Assembly: GCF_018131185.1 (NCBI RefSeq)
Contig: NZ_JAFCJE010000002.1
Span: 124,001-188,000 of the forward strand
Length of the DNA: 64,000 nucleotides
Source: Bradyrhizobium diazoefficiens
GTDB lineage: Bacteria > Pseudomonadota > Alphaproteobacteria > Rhizobiales > Xanthobacteraceae
Direction: 5' to 3'
A program made the position numbers and the translations under genes. The stretch's first letter is position 1, and each line of letters starts with the position of its first letter. This document shows positions 18,539-27,715 of this stretch, piece after piece. The notes beneath the pieces are model-generated. The model was not told where the DNA came from, did not search any database, and was given only the letters and a program-made list of their open reading frames with translations.

Positions 18539-19501
18539 ATGTCAGCCGATACGAGACCCGCACAGTCTCCTAGTAAATATGATCGGCTGATCGCGGCAGC
18601 CAGAGCGGCGTCGCCCGCCCCGACCATCGTGGTGCATCCATGCGACGAGACCTCGCTTCGCGGCGCCGTCGAGAGCGCCCAGGCCGGGATCATCGAGCCG
18701 GTGCTGGTCGGGCCCGCTAGCAAGATCAGGGAGACGGCCGCGAGGTTCAGCGTCGATATCTCCGGATACGAAATCGTCGATGCCGCGCACAGCGACGACG
18801 CGGCAGCGAAGGGCGTCGAACTCATTCATGCCGCCAGAGGCGAATTGCTGATGAAAGGCAGCCTGCACACCGACGAGTTGATGCGCGCCGTCACGGCGAA
18901 GGTCGGAGGCCTGCGCACCGACCGGCGCATCAGCCACGTGTTCGTCATGGACGTGCCAGCCTATGCCGAGACCATCTTTGTGACGGACGCGGCCATCAAC
19001 ATCTTCCCGGATCTCGATGCCAAGCGCGATATCATCCAGAATGCAATCGACCTCTACACGCAGACCGGCTTCGGCAAGCTGCCTCGGGTTGCCATCCTCT
19101 CCGCTGTCGAGACCGTAACTTCCAAGATTCCGTCGACCATCGAGGCTGCAGCGCTCTGCAAGATGGCTGATCGCGGCCAGATTACCGGCGGACTGCTGGA
19201 CGGTCCGCTGGCCTTCGACAATGCGATCGATCCGGAGGCGGCGCGCATCAAGGGCATCAAGTCGGACGTTGCGGGGAGGGCTCAGATCCTGGTCGTTCCC
19301 GATCTCGAGGCTGGCAACATGCTGGCGAAGAACCTCGCCTATTTTGCCAAGGCGGATGGTGCGGGTGTCGTGCTCGGCGCTCGGGTGCCGGTCGTCCTGA
19401 CCTCGCGGGCCGACTCACCACGTGCGCGAATGGCCTCCTGCGCGGTCGCCGCGCTTTACGCGAACGCCAGACGACTGAAAACGCCAACGATTGCCGCGTG
19501 A
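18539..19501 (+). CDS. pta: Phosphate acetyltransferase (PTA/PTB family)
   Basis: 320 aa. It converts acetyl-CoA plus phosphate to acetyl phosphate. It is the short PTA_PTB single-domain type; the annotation 'bifunctional enoyl-CoA hydratase/phosphate acetyltransferase' is often given to relatives, but no MaoC domain is present here. Family motifs include the C-terminal [25 protein letters not shown] 18539 has GGAGG at 8-nt spacing and is preferred to ATG 18524. It is followed almost directly by ackA, so the pair makes ATP from acetyl-CoA by substrate-level phosphorylation. A phosphate butyryltransferase specificity cannot be excluded. Confidence 0.87.
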   Translation: MSADTRPAQSPSKYDRLIAAARAASPAPTIVVHPCDETSLRGAVESAQAGIIEPVLVGPASKIRETAARFSVDISGYEIVDAAHSDDAAAKGVELIHAARGELLMKGSLHTDELMRAVTAKVGGLRTDRRISHVFVMDVPAYAETIFVTDAAINIFPDLDAKRDIIQNAIDLYTQTGFGKLPRVAILSAVETVTSKIPSTIEAAALCKMADRGQITGGLLDGPLAFDNAIDPEAARIKGIKSDVAGRAQILVVPDLEAGNMLAKNLAYFAKADGAGVVLGARVPVVLTSRADSPRARMASCAVAALYANARRLKTPTIAA

Positions 19502-19506
19502 TCGCC

Positions 19507-20721
19507 ATGGATACGATCCTTGTCGTGAACGCCGGCTCATCGAGTGTGAAGTTCCAGGTCTATTCGGTCGAGGGCGAGGGCACCCTTCGCCGCCAGATCA
19601 AAGGCCAGATGGATGGCATCGGCACGCGGCCGCGCCTGCGGGCCAGTGACATCAGCGGCGCTTCATTGGCAGATCGTGCCTATCCGATCGAGGCGGTCGC
19701 AGATGTTCCGGCCGCGATGGAGGTTGCGGGCGACTGGCTGCGGAACGAGGTGCAGATCACCCCGCTTGCCGTCGGGCACCGCGTGGTGCACGGCGGCCCG
19801 GAGTTCGACCGGCCGGTGTTGATCGATCATGGCGTGGTGGCACGTCTGGAGCGCCTGGTCACGCTGGCACCGCTGCATCAGCCGCACAATCTGGCTCCAG
19901 TCCGCTCGATTCTTGTCAACTTTCCGAAGCTGCCCCAGGTCGCCTGCTTCGATACGGCGTTTCATCGCACGCATAGTGCGGTCGCCGACCATTACGCGAT
20001 CCCGCATCAGCTTCATTCGGAAGGCGTGCGGCGGTACGGCTTCCACGGGCTTTCCTACGAATATGTCTCGAAAACGCTGCCCCAGATTGCCCCTGAAATC
20101 GCAAACAGGCGGGTCATTGTCGCTCATCTCGGCAGCGGCGCGTCGATGTGCGCCATCAAGGGCGGACGGAGTGTCGAAAGCACCATGGGATTCACCGCGC
20201 TGGATGGGCTTCCGATGGGGACACGGCCCGGCCAGCTCGATCCCGGCGTCGTGCTTTACCTGATGTCGGAGAAGGGGCTGTCCGCCGCAAAGGTCCAGGA
20301 TTTTCTCTATCGCGATTGCGGGTTGAAAGGCTTGTCCGGCATCAGCAACGACATGCGCGAGCTCGAAGCCAGCGACAGCTTCAACGCAAAACTGGCGATC
20401 GATTGCTTTGTCTATCGGATCGGGCTCAATGCCGGCATGCTCGCCGCCGCCCTGCAGGGTCTGGATGCCTTCGTTTTCACCGCCGGCATTGGCGAGAACT
20501 CCGCCGGCATCCGAGCGCGCGTTGCCGAGCACCTGGGCTGGTTCGGCGTTGCGCTGGAGGCAAGCGAGAATGCGCGTCACGCCCGACTGATATCGCGTCC
20601 CGACAGCGCCATTCCGGTCTACGTCGTGCCGACGGACGAGGAATTGATGATTGCGCAGCACACGCTGGCGCTCCTGATGAACGGCAAATCGCACGATTCC
20701 AGAACCAAGAGGGTGTCATGA
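19507..20721 (+). CDS. ackA: Acetate kinase
   Basis: 404 aa ASKHA-fold kinase making ATP and acetate from acetyl phosphate. Signatures are [13 protein letters not shown] at the N-terminus, [26 protein letters not shown], and [13 protein letters not shown] near the C-terminus. ATG 19507 is chosen; an in-frame GTG at 19498 overlaps the pta stop and would add three residues. The stop overlaps the fabI start (ATGA), so the genes are translationally coupled. Operon control is probably by the FixK box at 16219. Confidence 0.95.
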   Translation: MDTILVVNAGSSSVKFQVYSVEGEGTLRRQIKGQMDGIGTRPRLRASDISGASLADRAYPIEAVADVPAAMEVAGDWLRNEVQITPLAVGHRVVHGGPEFDRPVLIDHGVVARLERLVTLAPLHQPHNLAPVRSILVNFPKLPQVACFDTAFHRTHSAVADHYAIPHQLHSEGVRRYGFHGLSYEYVSKTLPQIAPEIANRRVIVAHLGSGASMCAIKGGRSVESTMGFTALDGLPMGTRPGQLDPGVVLYLMSEKGLSAAKVQDFLYRDCGLKGLSGISNDMRELEASDSFNAKLAIDCFVYRIGLNAGMLAAALQGLDAFVFTAGIGENSAGIRARVAEHLGWFGVALEASENARHARLISRPDSAIPVYVVPTDEELMIAQHTLALLMNGKSHDSRTKRVS

Positions 20722-21506
20722 TTCCCGTTTTCCCGGACAGCAAGGTTGCCCTCAAGGGCAAGAAGGGCCTCGTCGTCGGTATCGCCAATGATCAGTCGAT
20801 TGCGTGGGGATGCGCCAGGGCGTTCCGCGCTCTCGGCGCCGAGGTCGCGGTGACTTATCTGAACGATCGGGCCAAAAAGCACGTCGAGCCCTTGGCGCAG
20901 GCGCTGGAGGCTCCGATCTTCATGCCGATGGACGTGATGGTCGAGGGGCAGACTGAGGCGGTATTCGAGCGCATCGAGAAGGAATGGGGGCAACTCGATT
21001 TCCTGCTGCACTCGATCGCCTTCTCGCCGAAGGAAGCATTGCACGGCCGTGTCGTCGACGTCGGCCGCGATGGCTTCCTCAAGACAATGGACGTCTCATG
21101 TTGGTCGTTCATGCGGATGGCACATCTGGCCGAGCCACTCATGAAGAATGGCGGAACGATGTTCACCATGACCTATTACGGCAGCCAGATGGTCGTGAAG
21201 AACTACAACGTGATGGGCGTGGCCAAAGCGGCTCTTGAGGCCGCCGTCCGCTACATCGCAGCCGAGCTTGGTCCGAAGGGCATCCGTGTCCACGCGATCT
21301 CCCCCGGGCCGCTCGCCACGCGTGCCGCGTCGGGAATCCCCGAGTTTGACGATCTGATGGACAAGGCACAGTCCACCGCGCCGACCCGCAGCCTCGTCAG
21401 CATCGAAGATGTCGGCAATGCCACGGCGTTCCTCGCACTCGACGGCGCCAAGCTGATCACCGGCGGCGTGCTCTACATCGACGGCGGCTATCACATCATC
21501 GATTGA
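20718..21506 (+). CDS. fabI: Enoyl-[acyl-carrier-protein] reductase, FabI type
   Basis: 262 aa short-chain dehydrogenase of fatty acid synthesis, NADH-dependent. It carries the FabI-type nucleotide loop [30 protein letters not shown], and the catalytic MTYYGS...YNVMGVAK (Tyr-x6-Lys). The C-terminal [11 protein letters not shown] is typical. It overlaps ackA by 4 nt. It lies in an acetate-fermentation operon, not a fatty-acid cluster, so it is probably a second FabI, perhaps acting as an electron sink or on other enoyl thioesters (inference). Confidence 0.9.
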   Translation: MIPVFPDSKVALKGKKGLVVGIANDQSIAWGCARAFRALGAEVAVTYLNDRAKKHVEPLAQALEAPIFMPMDVMVEGQTEAVFERIEKEWGQLDFLLHSIAFSPKEALHGRVVDVGRDGFLKTMDVSCWSFMRMAHLAEPLMKNGGTMFTMTYYGSQMVVKNYNVMGVAKAALEAAVRYIAAELGPKGIRVHAISPGPLATRAASGIPEFDDLMDKAQSTAPTRSLVSIEDVGNATAFLALDGAKLITGGVLYIDGGYHIID

Positions 21507-21640
21507 GGCGCGAGGTTGTTGCTGTCGCGTCCGGCAGTCTCGCGGACGAGGATCATGCCACCTATGCCGGTGTTTTGCCCGACGGAGCAACCGTCCTTCT
21601 GGCTGACATGTCGCTGACCGAAAAACGTAATGAGTTCAAG

Positions 21641-21679
21641 CCCCAGCCTACTGTGCATGGGGTTGTTTTCGCCTTTTTT
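21641..21679 (+). terminator. Possible terminator after fabI
   Basis: A CCCCA/TGGGG stem of 5 bp (21641-21645 with 21658-21662, 12-nt loop) is followed by a T-rich run, GTTTTCGCCTTTTTT. It lies between convergent fabI and the MaoC gene, where both transcripts should end. The stem is short, so the call is tentative. Confidence 0.35.
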
Positions 21680-21681
21680 GC

Positions 21682-22140
21682 TCAGCGATAGTGCAGGGCG
21701 ATCAGCTCGGCGATGCAAGCGGGCTTCTTGCCGCCCTCGATCTCGATCACGAGATGGTAGTTCACACGCAAGCCGTCCGGCGGCACGTCCTCGGTCTCCG
21801 CCACGGTGACGCGGCCACGCAGCTTTGACCCTGCCGGCACCGGCGCGAGATATCTGATCCGGTCAGCACCGTAGTTGAGCGTGTTGCGTAGCCCCTTCAG
21901 ACCGATGACCGAACGAATGAAGAGCGGCGCGAGTGCCAGCGAGAGGAGGCCGTGGGCGATGGTCTTTCCGCCGGGCATCTCCTTAGCCGCGCGCTCCTGG
22001 TCGACGTGGATCCACTGTTCGTCGCAGGTCGCTTGCGCGAACTGGTTGATCCGGTCCTGAGTCACCTCAACCCAGTCGCTGGCTCCGATCTCGGTGCCGA
22101 CGGCCGATTTGATCTCGTTGAAGTCGCCGAATATCCGCAT
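21682..22140 (-). CDS. MaoC family dehydratase
   Basis: 152 aa hot-dog fold protein. The hydratase-2 type motif QFAQATCDEQWIHVDQERA contains the catalytic Asp/His pair (D..H), followed by KTIAHGLLSLALAP. Members hydrate (R)-specific enoyl-CoA, linking beta-oxidation or fermentation intermediates to (R)-3-hydroxyacyl-CoA and polyhydroxyalkanoate. It is the last gene of a minus-strand operon, 13 bp after CoA-transferase subunit B. Confidence 0.9.
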   Translation of the reverse strand: MRIFGDFNEIKSAVGTEIGASDWVEVTQDRINQFAQATCDEQWIHVDQERAAKEMPGGKTIAHGLLSLALAPLFIRSVIGLKGLRNTLNYGADRIRYLAPVPAGSKLRGRVTVAETEDVPPDGLRVNYHLVIEIEGGKKPACIAELIALHYR

Positions 22141-22153
22141 GATCGTGGCCTCG

Positions 22154-22804
22154 TCAGATCTTCATTTCCGCAACGTTGTCGGGTACGACGAGCTCGGCCT
22201 CCGTTACCGCGAGGACTTCGCCGACGCTGACGCCGGGCGCGGTCTCCAGCAGGGTGGCCCTGCCCTCGGGGAAGCCGATCACGGCCATGTCGGTCACGAC
22301 CAGGTCGACCTGCCGTGCTGACGTCAGGGGCAAATTGCATTGCTTGACGATCTTCGATTTGCCCTTGGCGGCGTGCTGCATGGCGACGATCACCCGCTTG
22401 GCGCCGCTGACGAGGTCCATCGCGCCGCCCATGCCCGGCACCATCTTGCCGGGAATCATCCAATTGGCGAGATGGCCGTGCGCGTCGACCTGGAGCCCGC
22501 CGAGCACGGTGACGTCGACATGGCCGCCGCGGATCAGACCGAACGACATCGCGCTGTCGAAGACCGAAGCCCCCGGCAGTGCGCTGATCGGGCGGCCGCC
22601 GGCATCGGTCAGTGTCGGATGCGCCATGCCTTGCTCGGGAATCGGACCGGTGCCGATGAGGCCGTTCTCCGACTGAAAGAACACTTTCAGATCGGCGGGC
22701 ACGTAGTTCGCAACCAGTGTCGGAATGCCGATGCCCAGATTGACGAGGTCGCCGCTCTTCAGCTCCTTGGCGACGCGGCGGGCGATGACGATCTGCGGAT
22801 CCAT
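22154..22804 (-). CDS. 3-oxoacid/acetate CoA-transferase, subunit B
   Basis: 216 aa, beta subunit of a family I CoA-transferase. The catalytic glutamate lies in FFQSENGLIGTGP, and the N-terminal LKSGDLVNLGIGIPTLVANY is conserved. ATG 22804 follows the subunit A stop by 4 bp with GGGTGAG as ribosome site; the TTG at 22822 is inside subunit A and unlikely. The family transfers CoA between acetoacetyl-, acetyl-, butyryl- or 3-oxoadipyl-CoA and an acid. The acetate genes nearby make an acetate-type acceptor plausible. Confidence 0.9.
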   Translation of the reverse strand: MDPQIVIARRVAKELKSGDLVNLGIGIPTLVANYVPADLKVFFQSENGLIGTGPIPEQGMAHPTLTDAGGRPISALPGASVFDSAMSFGLIRGGHVDVTVLGGLQVDAHGHLANWMIPGKMVPGMGGAMDLVSGAKRVIVAMQHAAKGKSKIVKQCNLPLTSARQVDLVVTDMAVIGFPEGRATLLETAPGVSVGEVLAVTEAELVVPDNVAEMKI

Positions 22805-22808
22805 GATC

Positions 22809-23456
22809 TCACCCGTTGGCAATGAGGTAGTCGACGAGCGGTGCCGGCGTCACGACGTGGTCGGGCGCGATGACGCCGACGGGCACGATGTGCTCCGCCG
22901 TCACGATCACGGTATCGGCAGCCATCGCCATGATCGGGTTGAAATTGCGCGACGTCAGCGCATAGGCGAGGTTGCCGAGGTAATCCGCGAGAAAGGCGTG
23001 TACCAGCGCGAACTGGGCCCGCAATGCGGTCTCGAGCAGGAACGGTTTGCCGTCGACCTCGATCTGGCGCTTGCCCTCTGCAACCAAGGTGCCGACCCCC
23101 GTCGGTGTCAGGACGCCGCCCAGGCCGCATCCGCCGGCGCGAATGCGTTCGACGAAGGTGCCTTGCGGCACGAGATCGACGGCGATCTGGTTCGCCAGCA
23201 TCTGCTGCTGCGCTTTCGGATTGAGGCCGATATGGGTCGCGGTCAATCGGGAGACCAGCGAGGCCTCGAACAGCTTGCCGACACCTTTACCGGGCGTCGC
23301 TGCGTCGTTGGAAATCAGGGACAGGCCGGTCTTATGCTGCCGGACCATCTCGTCGAGCAGTCGCTCCGGCGTTCCGACGCCCATGAACCCGCCCACCATG
23401 ACGGTCGCGCCCGATGGGATCATGGCAACGGCTTCTTCGATGGAGACGGCCTTCAT
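22809..23456 (-). CDS. 3-oxoacid/acetate CoA-transferase, subunit A
   Basis: 215 aa alpha subunit, paired with the gene just downstream. It has the GATVMVGGFMGVGTPERLL CoA-binding loop, NDAATPGKGVGKL, and GGCGLGGVLTPTGVGTLV. ATG 23456 has CGGAG at good spacing. A FixK-type box sits 75 bp upstream, so this gene probably starts its own oxygen-regulated transcript (A, B, maoC) as well as lying downstream of the hydrolase and hypothetical genes. Confidence 0.92.
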   Translation of the reverse strand: MKAVSIEEAVAMIPSGATVMVGGFMGVGTPERLLDEMVRQHKTGLSLISNDAATPGKGVGKLFEASLVSRLTATHIGLNPKAQQQMLANQIAVDLVPQGTFVERIRAGGCGLGGVLTPTGVGTLVAEGKRQIEVDGKPFLLETALRAQFALVHAFLADYLGNLAYALTSRNFNPIMAMAADTVIVTAEHIVPVGVIAPDHVVTPAPLVDYLIANG

Positions 23457-23524
23457 GATTGAAACTCCGGTCGGGACGCGTCGAAGGCGGTGAGGGAATG
23501 TTGGTCGGCGGTCGCTCGGGTCCT

Positions 23525-23538
23525 TTGATCTGCGTCAA
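23525..23538. promoter_or_regulatory. FixK/FNR-type box (TTGAT-CTGC-GTCAA)
   Basis: Nine of ten positions match. It overlaps the stop codon of the upstream hypothetical gene and is centred 75 bp before the CoA-transferase subunit A start, on the minus strand. It marks a probable internal promoter of the operon. Confidence 0.7.
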
Positions 23539-24143
23539 CGCTCCGCATCATTCGTGAACGTGATACCGACGCTTTCCAGCGCTTCCCGCCAGAGCTTGCG
23601 CACGCCGGCGTGGCGCTCTTCGAGAGCCGCGCTCACGGCATCGCGCAAGGGCACCAGCTCGGGACCCTTCAGGAACAGGATTTGGCCTTGCAGCAGCCGG
23701 CCGCTCTCGAATTCGATGCGACGCAGCGCCATGACGAAGGGGTCGTCGGCCTTGGCGTTCACCGGCAACAGGGCCGCCGGCCGGATGCCGGCATGAACTG
23801 CGTGCGCGAGCGTCGCGAGGTGGATCGCGCCGGCAAGAGAACGGTCTGCAACGCCGTCGATCGGGGTGGGGAGCCAGGCGGTTTCCCAGGATGCGACCAT
23901 ATAGCCCAGGGCGAGATCCGGTACCCATGAGGTTGCGCGCATCAAGAGTGAGACGATCTCGGCCTCACGGTAGAACTGTGCGTTCAGCTCGGTCTGCCAG
24001 GCGGTGTCGAGCTTCATGGGCAGAGTGAATGCGAACTGGCGCGCCAGCGCCCCATGGGCCGACATCAGGAAGGCTGCGACGCGCGTCTGCTGGTTCGGCG
24101 GCACGCGGCCCTCGGAATCGAGCGGGCCGAAAAACTCACTCAT
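23535..24143 (-). CDS. Hypothetical protein in hydrolase/CoA-transferase operon
   Basis: 202 aa, not recognised. No signal peptide or strong membrane segment; predominantly helical and alanine/leucine rich, with AHGALARQFAFTLPMKLD near the N-terminus and several Trp residues (residues about 48, 72, 85, 90). The ATG overlaps the stop of the upstream alpha/beta hydrolase (ATGA), so the two are translationally coupled and may act together. The N-terminal extension NQQTRVAAFLMSAHG faintly recalls small PHA-associated or acyl-enzyme accessory proteins, but this is not enough to assign a function. Confidence 0.75.
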   Translation of the reverse strand: MSEFFGPLDSEGRVPPNQQTRVAAFLMSAHGALARQFAFTLPMKLDTAWQTELNAQFYREAEIVSLLMRATSWVPDLALGYMVASWETAWLPTPIDGVADRSLAGAIHLATLAHAVHAGIRPAALLPVNAKADDPFVMALRRIEFESGRLLQGQILFLKGPELVPLRDAVSAALEERHAGVRKLWREALESVGITFTNDAER

Positions 24144-25099
24144 GTCGCCGTCCTCTGAACGGGGATCGCGCGAAGATGATCGTAGCCGGCCGGGAACGGC
24201 GTAAGCGCGCCGCCCGGGTCTTCCGGGGCGATCCAGACTGCCTTGTTGCCCTGCCAGTTTCCGGCCAGCACGTTCTCGGCGAAGCGTGCAAGCAGGTCGG
24301 CAGTAAGCGCGCCCTTCTCGAGCGTAAACGCATGATACGCCTTCGGAATGATCACCAAGGCGCTGTCCGGAATTTCAACCCTGAGCGTTTCATGCAAAGG
24401 CCGCGGCGTCAGGAAGTCGAACTCGCCGTTGAGGATCATGGTCGGGACGGAGATCGACGAGAGCTGCGGCGTCAGTGGCTGAAAGTCGAGGAAAGATTCC
24501 ATCAGGTTCTGAAGCGCGTAGACGTCGTTGACGAGCCAGCCCTGCCGCTTGACGCTGTCGAGCTTGTCCAGGAGCGGCGTCAACCATTGGTCGGACAGGT
24601 TCATGGGCAGCAGCAGATCCTGGAGATAGCCGGTGCCGCCGAGAGTGAGGCCGGTGCGCAAGGCGTTGCCAATCAGCAGCAATTGCGGTGAGAGTTCCGC
24701 AAAGCAGCTCATGGGCACCAGGCCGGACAGACGCTTGCCATGCGCGATGGCATAGCGCAGCGCGATCAGGCCGCCGAAGCTGATGCCACTGAGGAAGACC
24801 GGTCCGTCGCCCAGCTCGTCGATAAGGAGACGAAGTGCCGTAACCTGGTCATCCTGGTTGATGAAGAGGGCAGGCTTGTCGGACCCGCCTTGCCCCAGCA
24901 GGTCGAATGTCGCAACGCGAAAATGTCGGGCCACGAGTGCATCGCGGTAGGCAGCCCACAACTCGGCATACTGGGTCAGGCCGTTGACGAGGACATAGGT
25001 GGGCGCGCCGGCCGGCCCTTCCAGCTCATAGCGTATCCGATATGAGCCGTGATCGAGGAAAGGCATTGGAAAAACCAGCCAGATGTTCTGTCGCGCCAT
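24140..25099 (-). CDS. Alpha/beta hydrolase
   Basis: 319 aa, cytoplasmic. The canonical fold is visible: oxyanion-strand region VLVNGLTQYAELW, DLLGQGGSDKP, nucleophile elbow FLSGISFGGLIALRYA, acid in NGEFDFLTP, and histidine in KAYHAFTLEKG. The cap is short. ATG 25099 has AGGA at 6-nt spacing; ATG 25066 also gives a complete fold and would sit 65 bp from the FixK box, instead of 32 bp. First gene of the operon running to the MaoC gene. The substrate is unknown; a thioesterase or esterase role is likely. Confidence 0.85.
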   Translation of the reverse strand: MARQNIWLVFPMPFLDHGSYRIRYELEGPAGAPTYVLVNGLTQYAELWAAYRDALVARHFRVATFDLLGQGGSDKPALFINQDDQVTALRLLIDELGDGPVFLSGISFGGLIALRYAIAHGKRLSGLVPMSCFAELSPQLLLIGNALRTGLTLGGTGYLQDLLLPMNLSDQWLTPLLDKLDSVKRQGWLVNDVYALQNLMESFLDFQPLTPQLSSISVPTMILNGEFDFLTPRPLHETLRVEIPDSALVIIPKAYHAFTLEKGALTADLLARFAENVLAGNWQGNKAVWIAPEDPGGALTPFPAGYDHLRAIPVQRTAT

Positions 25100-25124
25100 C
25101 CTCAATCCTCGGAAGAGGATTCCA

Positions 25125-25138
25125 TTGAGTTAGATCAA
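25125..25138. promoter_or_regulatory. FixK/FNR-type box (TTGAG-TTAG-ATCAA)
   Basis: Nine of ten positions match. It lies between divergent hydrolase genes, 67 bp upstream of the two-domain hydrolase (plus strand) and 32 or 65 bp upstream of the minus-strand hydrolase depending on its start. Confidence 0.68.
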
Positions 25139-25198
25139 GCCTCCCGATGTCGCCCCACCTAGCGTTTTCGCAAGGAACACCATCGGGAGGGATACGTC

Positions 25199-27706
25199 AT
25201 GTCCGGAAGAGGCGCTCTGAGGCATTGCCTCGTCACCCTCGTTCTGCTGCTCGTCGGCACGGCCCTCGCCGTTGCCCAGCCCTTCACGCGGCGCTCGTCG
25301 CAGATGCAGCACGATGGTTTGAAGAAGTCCTACGAGATCTCCAACTTCCGCCTCGGGGGAAAGTACGATCTCGCCAATCCGTCCAAATGGGAGAGCGGCG
25401 GTGAAGGCGGTGTCACGCTGGAATCGCTCGGCGGCGGTAAGCTGCGGACGGCCTACATCGCGATTGGCAATGCACGCCGCAACGCCGCAGGCGAGATCAC
25501 CAATGCGATCGTCATCAACTCCTATTATTCGGGCGATTCTACTGACATGTACGAGCAGTGGGTCAAGGGCGCACCGCTCTCGGGCGGCGTGCCGATCATT
25601 GGCCCGGGCCGGCCGATCGATACCGACCGCTACTACGTGATCATGGTCGATCCGCTCGGTACCTGGGGCGCAAGCAAGCCGTCCGACGGCCTCGGCATCA
25701 AGTTCCCGCAGTACAGCTATTACGACATGGTGCAGGCGAACTACCGCTTGTTGCGCGACGAGCTGAAAGTCGCGCGCGTCGCGCTGGTGTCCGGCGTCTC
25801 CATGGGTGGCACGCAGACCTATGTCTGGGGCGTCATGCATCCCGAATACATCAACGCGCTGATGCCGATTGGTGGCACGACGCAGTCGGACGGCGACGAT
25901 CCCGTCGGCAACTGGACCTTCCAGATGATGACGGCGGCGATCGAATCCGATCCGGTGTGGCAGGCGAGCAAGGGCGATTATTACAAGCTGCCCAAGGAGA
26001 AGCATCCGGTCCCCGGCGTGGCGTTCGGCTGGTCGATCCTCGGCATGACGGGGTATGACTTCGCCTACCGCACGACCCAGAATTGGGCTGCCGTCCAGCC
26101 CGAAATCTTCTATTGGGACTCGCCGAACGAGAAGGCCGGCTTGAACGTTACCAATCGTGCCAAGCTTTACGACGCGGTCGATCTCGTCTGGCGCAACCGG
26201 GTTGGCGAGACGCACAACGTCAATCCTTATCTCGGCCGCATCCAGGCGCGGACGCTGGTGATGCACATCACCAACGATCTCTGGCTGAACTTCAAGCTGG
26301 CCGAGAAGGCCGTCGATCGCGTGCCCGGCGCAGACCTCATCGCGCAGGAAAGCCCGGTCGCCCATTACGGCGTCTTCCCGATCGTCAACCAGCGCAAGAA
26401 CGATCCCAAATTCGTCGCCTTCATGGACGACGTCGCAGCGCTCGATCGTGCACAAACGTTCGTCGACAAGAACTATCGCGTGCCGGGCGTGGCCGAGAAG
26501 ATCGACCCGAGCAAATCCTTCTGGAAGGACTTCGTGACCTATCCCTATCCGGTGAAATACGCCAACGCGAAGGACAAGAACGGCACCACCTGGCAGATCG
26601 GCTACATGGACGAATATGCGGGCACCGACAGGGACCCGAAGGCGCTTGTCATCATCCATGGCAAGGGTGCTTTCGGCGGGCATTACGGCAACGTCATGCA
26701 GTATGCCCTGCGCAGCGGAATTCGCGTGATCGTGCCTGATCTGCCGCATTACGGCATGTCCGGGCCCGGCAATCTCGACAAGAGCCCGGCACGCACCATG
26801 CAGGATATGCGCGAGGTCATCTACGACCTCGTGGTCAACCAGCTCGGCGTCAAGAAGGCCTATTACCTTGGCCATTCGCTCGGGGGCCAGTTCGTCATGG
26901 GCTACGCCTTGACGTGGCCGGATGCGGTGCAGGGGCTCGCGCTGGAAGCGCCGTCCGGCCTTGAGGAATATCCGCGCGACATCACCATCGCCAAGGACAA
27001 GAAGGCGCGCCTGTTCGACGACGCCTTCGGCCGTGACTTCGAGAAGTGGAAGCAGGCCTGGGACCAGACCGGAATCCTGGCCGCCGAGAAGGCGCGGAAC
27101 GAGCAGAACATCCGGGACTTCTTCTACTTCAAGAAGCGCGACCCCGACACCAACGCCGTGTCCGCGGCCAAGAGCGGCTACTTCTTCGGCGACAGCGAAT
27201 ATGCCCGCTTCCATACCGAGCAGCGCGTCGGGTTGACCAAGGGCAACCCTAAGGAGCTCGAGCAGTGGTGCAACGTCTTCATCTTCGACGTCTACACGAT
27301 CGGGGCCGAGCTCCAGCAGGACGATCCGAAGAACCTCTACGAGCGGCTTACGCAGATCAAGGCGCCGATTTTCCTGGCCTTCGGCGACAAGGAGCCGTTC
27401 ATCCCGACGCCCGCCTTTAACGGGCTGACGGACCTCGGACGCGACGTCATTACGCCGTTCATGACCCGCATGACCAATGCGGGCAACCGACCGATGCTGA
27501 AGGTCTACCCGGAGACAGGTCATTTCATCCACACGGACAATCCGGTCGAATATTCTGCCGACGTGGTGGATTTCGTCACCAAAGGCACCGTGGACACCTC
27601 GTCCCCCCTCGGCACCGACCGCATGATCAAGGGGGCCGTGGTCTCGGCCCTGCCGGTGGCGCCGACGCCGCCAGGCGCCGCGCCGACGGCCGGCTTGAAC
27701 AAATAG
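25199..27706 (+). CDS. Exported protein with two alpha/beta hydrolase domains
   Basis: 835 aa with a signal peptide (residues 1-26, ending ALAVAQ). The N-terminal hydrolase (about 70-410) is of the homoserine-acetyltransferase (MetX) type, with nucleophile elbow SGVSMGGTQTYVWG and late-strand acid HITNDLWLNF. The C-terminal hydrolase (about 480-800) has VIIHGKGAFGGHYG, elbow LGHSLGGQFVMGYA, acid in FGDKEPFIP and histidine in PETGHFIHTDN. A proline-rich tail (PVAPTPPGAAPTAG) ends the protein. Both elbows keep serine, so both may be active, in the periplasm. The FixK box lies 67 bp upstream and another hydrolase gene follows 9 bp after. Confidence 0.85.
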   Translation: MSGRGALRHCLVTLVLLLVGTALAVAQPFTRRSSQMQHDGLKKSYEISNFRLGGKYDLANPSKWESGGEGGVTLESLGGGKLRTAYIAIGNARRNAAGEITNAIVINSYYSGDSTDMYEQWVKGAPLSGGVPIIGPGRPIDTDRYYVIMVDPLGTWGASKPSDGLGIKFPQYSYYDMVQANYRLLRDELKVARVALVSGVSMGGTQTYVWGVMHPEYINALMPIGGTTQSDGDDPVGNWTFQMMTAAIESDPVWQASKGDYYKLPKEKHPVPGVAFGWSILGMTGYDFAYRTTQNWAAVQPEIFYWDSPNEKAGLNVTNRAKLYDAVDLVWRNRVGETHNVNPYLGRIQARTLVMHITNDLWLNFKLAEKAVDRVPGADLIAQESPVAHYGVFPIVNQRKNDPKFVAFMDDVAALDRAQTFVDKNYRVPGVAEKIDPSKSFWKDFVTYPYPVKYANAKDKNGTTWQIGYMDEYAGTDRDPKALVIIHGKGAFGGHYGNVMQYALRSGIRVIVPDLPHYGMSGPGNLDKSPARTMQDMREVIYDLVVNQLGVKKAYYLGHSLGGQFVMGYALTWPDAVQGLALEAPSGLEEYPRDITIAKDKKARLFDDAFGRDFEKWKQAWDQTGILAAEKARNEQNIRDFFYFKKRDPDTNAVSAAKSGYFFGDSEYARFHTEQRVGLTKGNPKELEQWCNVFIFDVYTIGAELQQDDPKNLYERLTQIKAPIFLAFGDKEPFIPTPAFNGLTDLGRDVITPFMTRMTNAGNRPMLKVYPETGHFIHTDNPVEYSADVVDFVTKGTVDTSSPLGTDRMIKGAVVSALPVAPTPPGAAPTAGLNK

Positions 27707-27715
27707 GATAGACCG

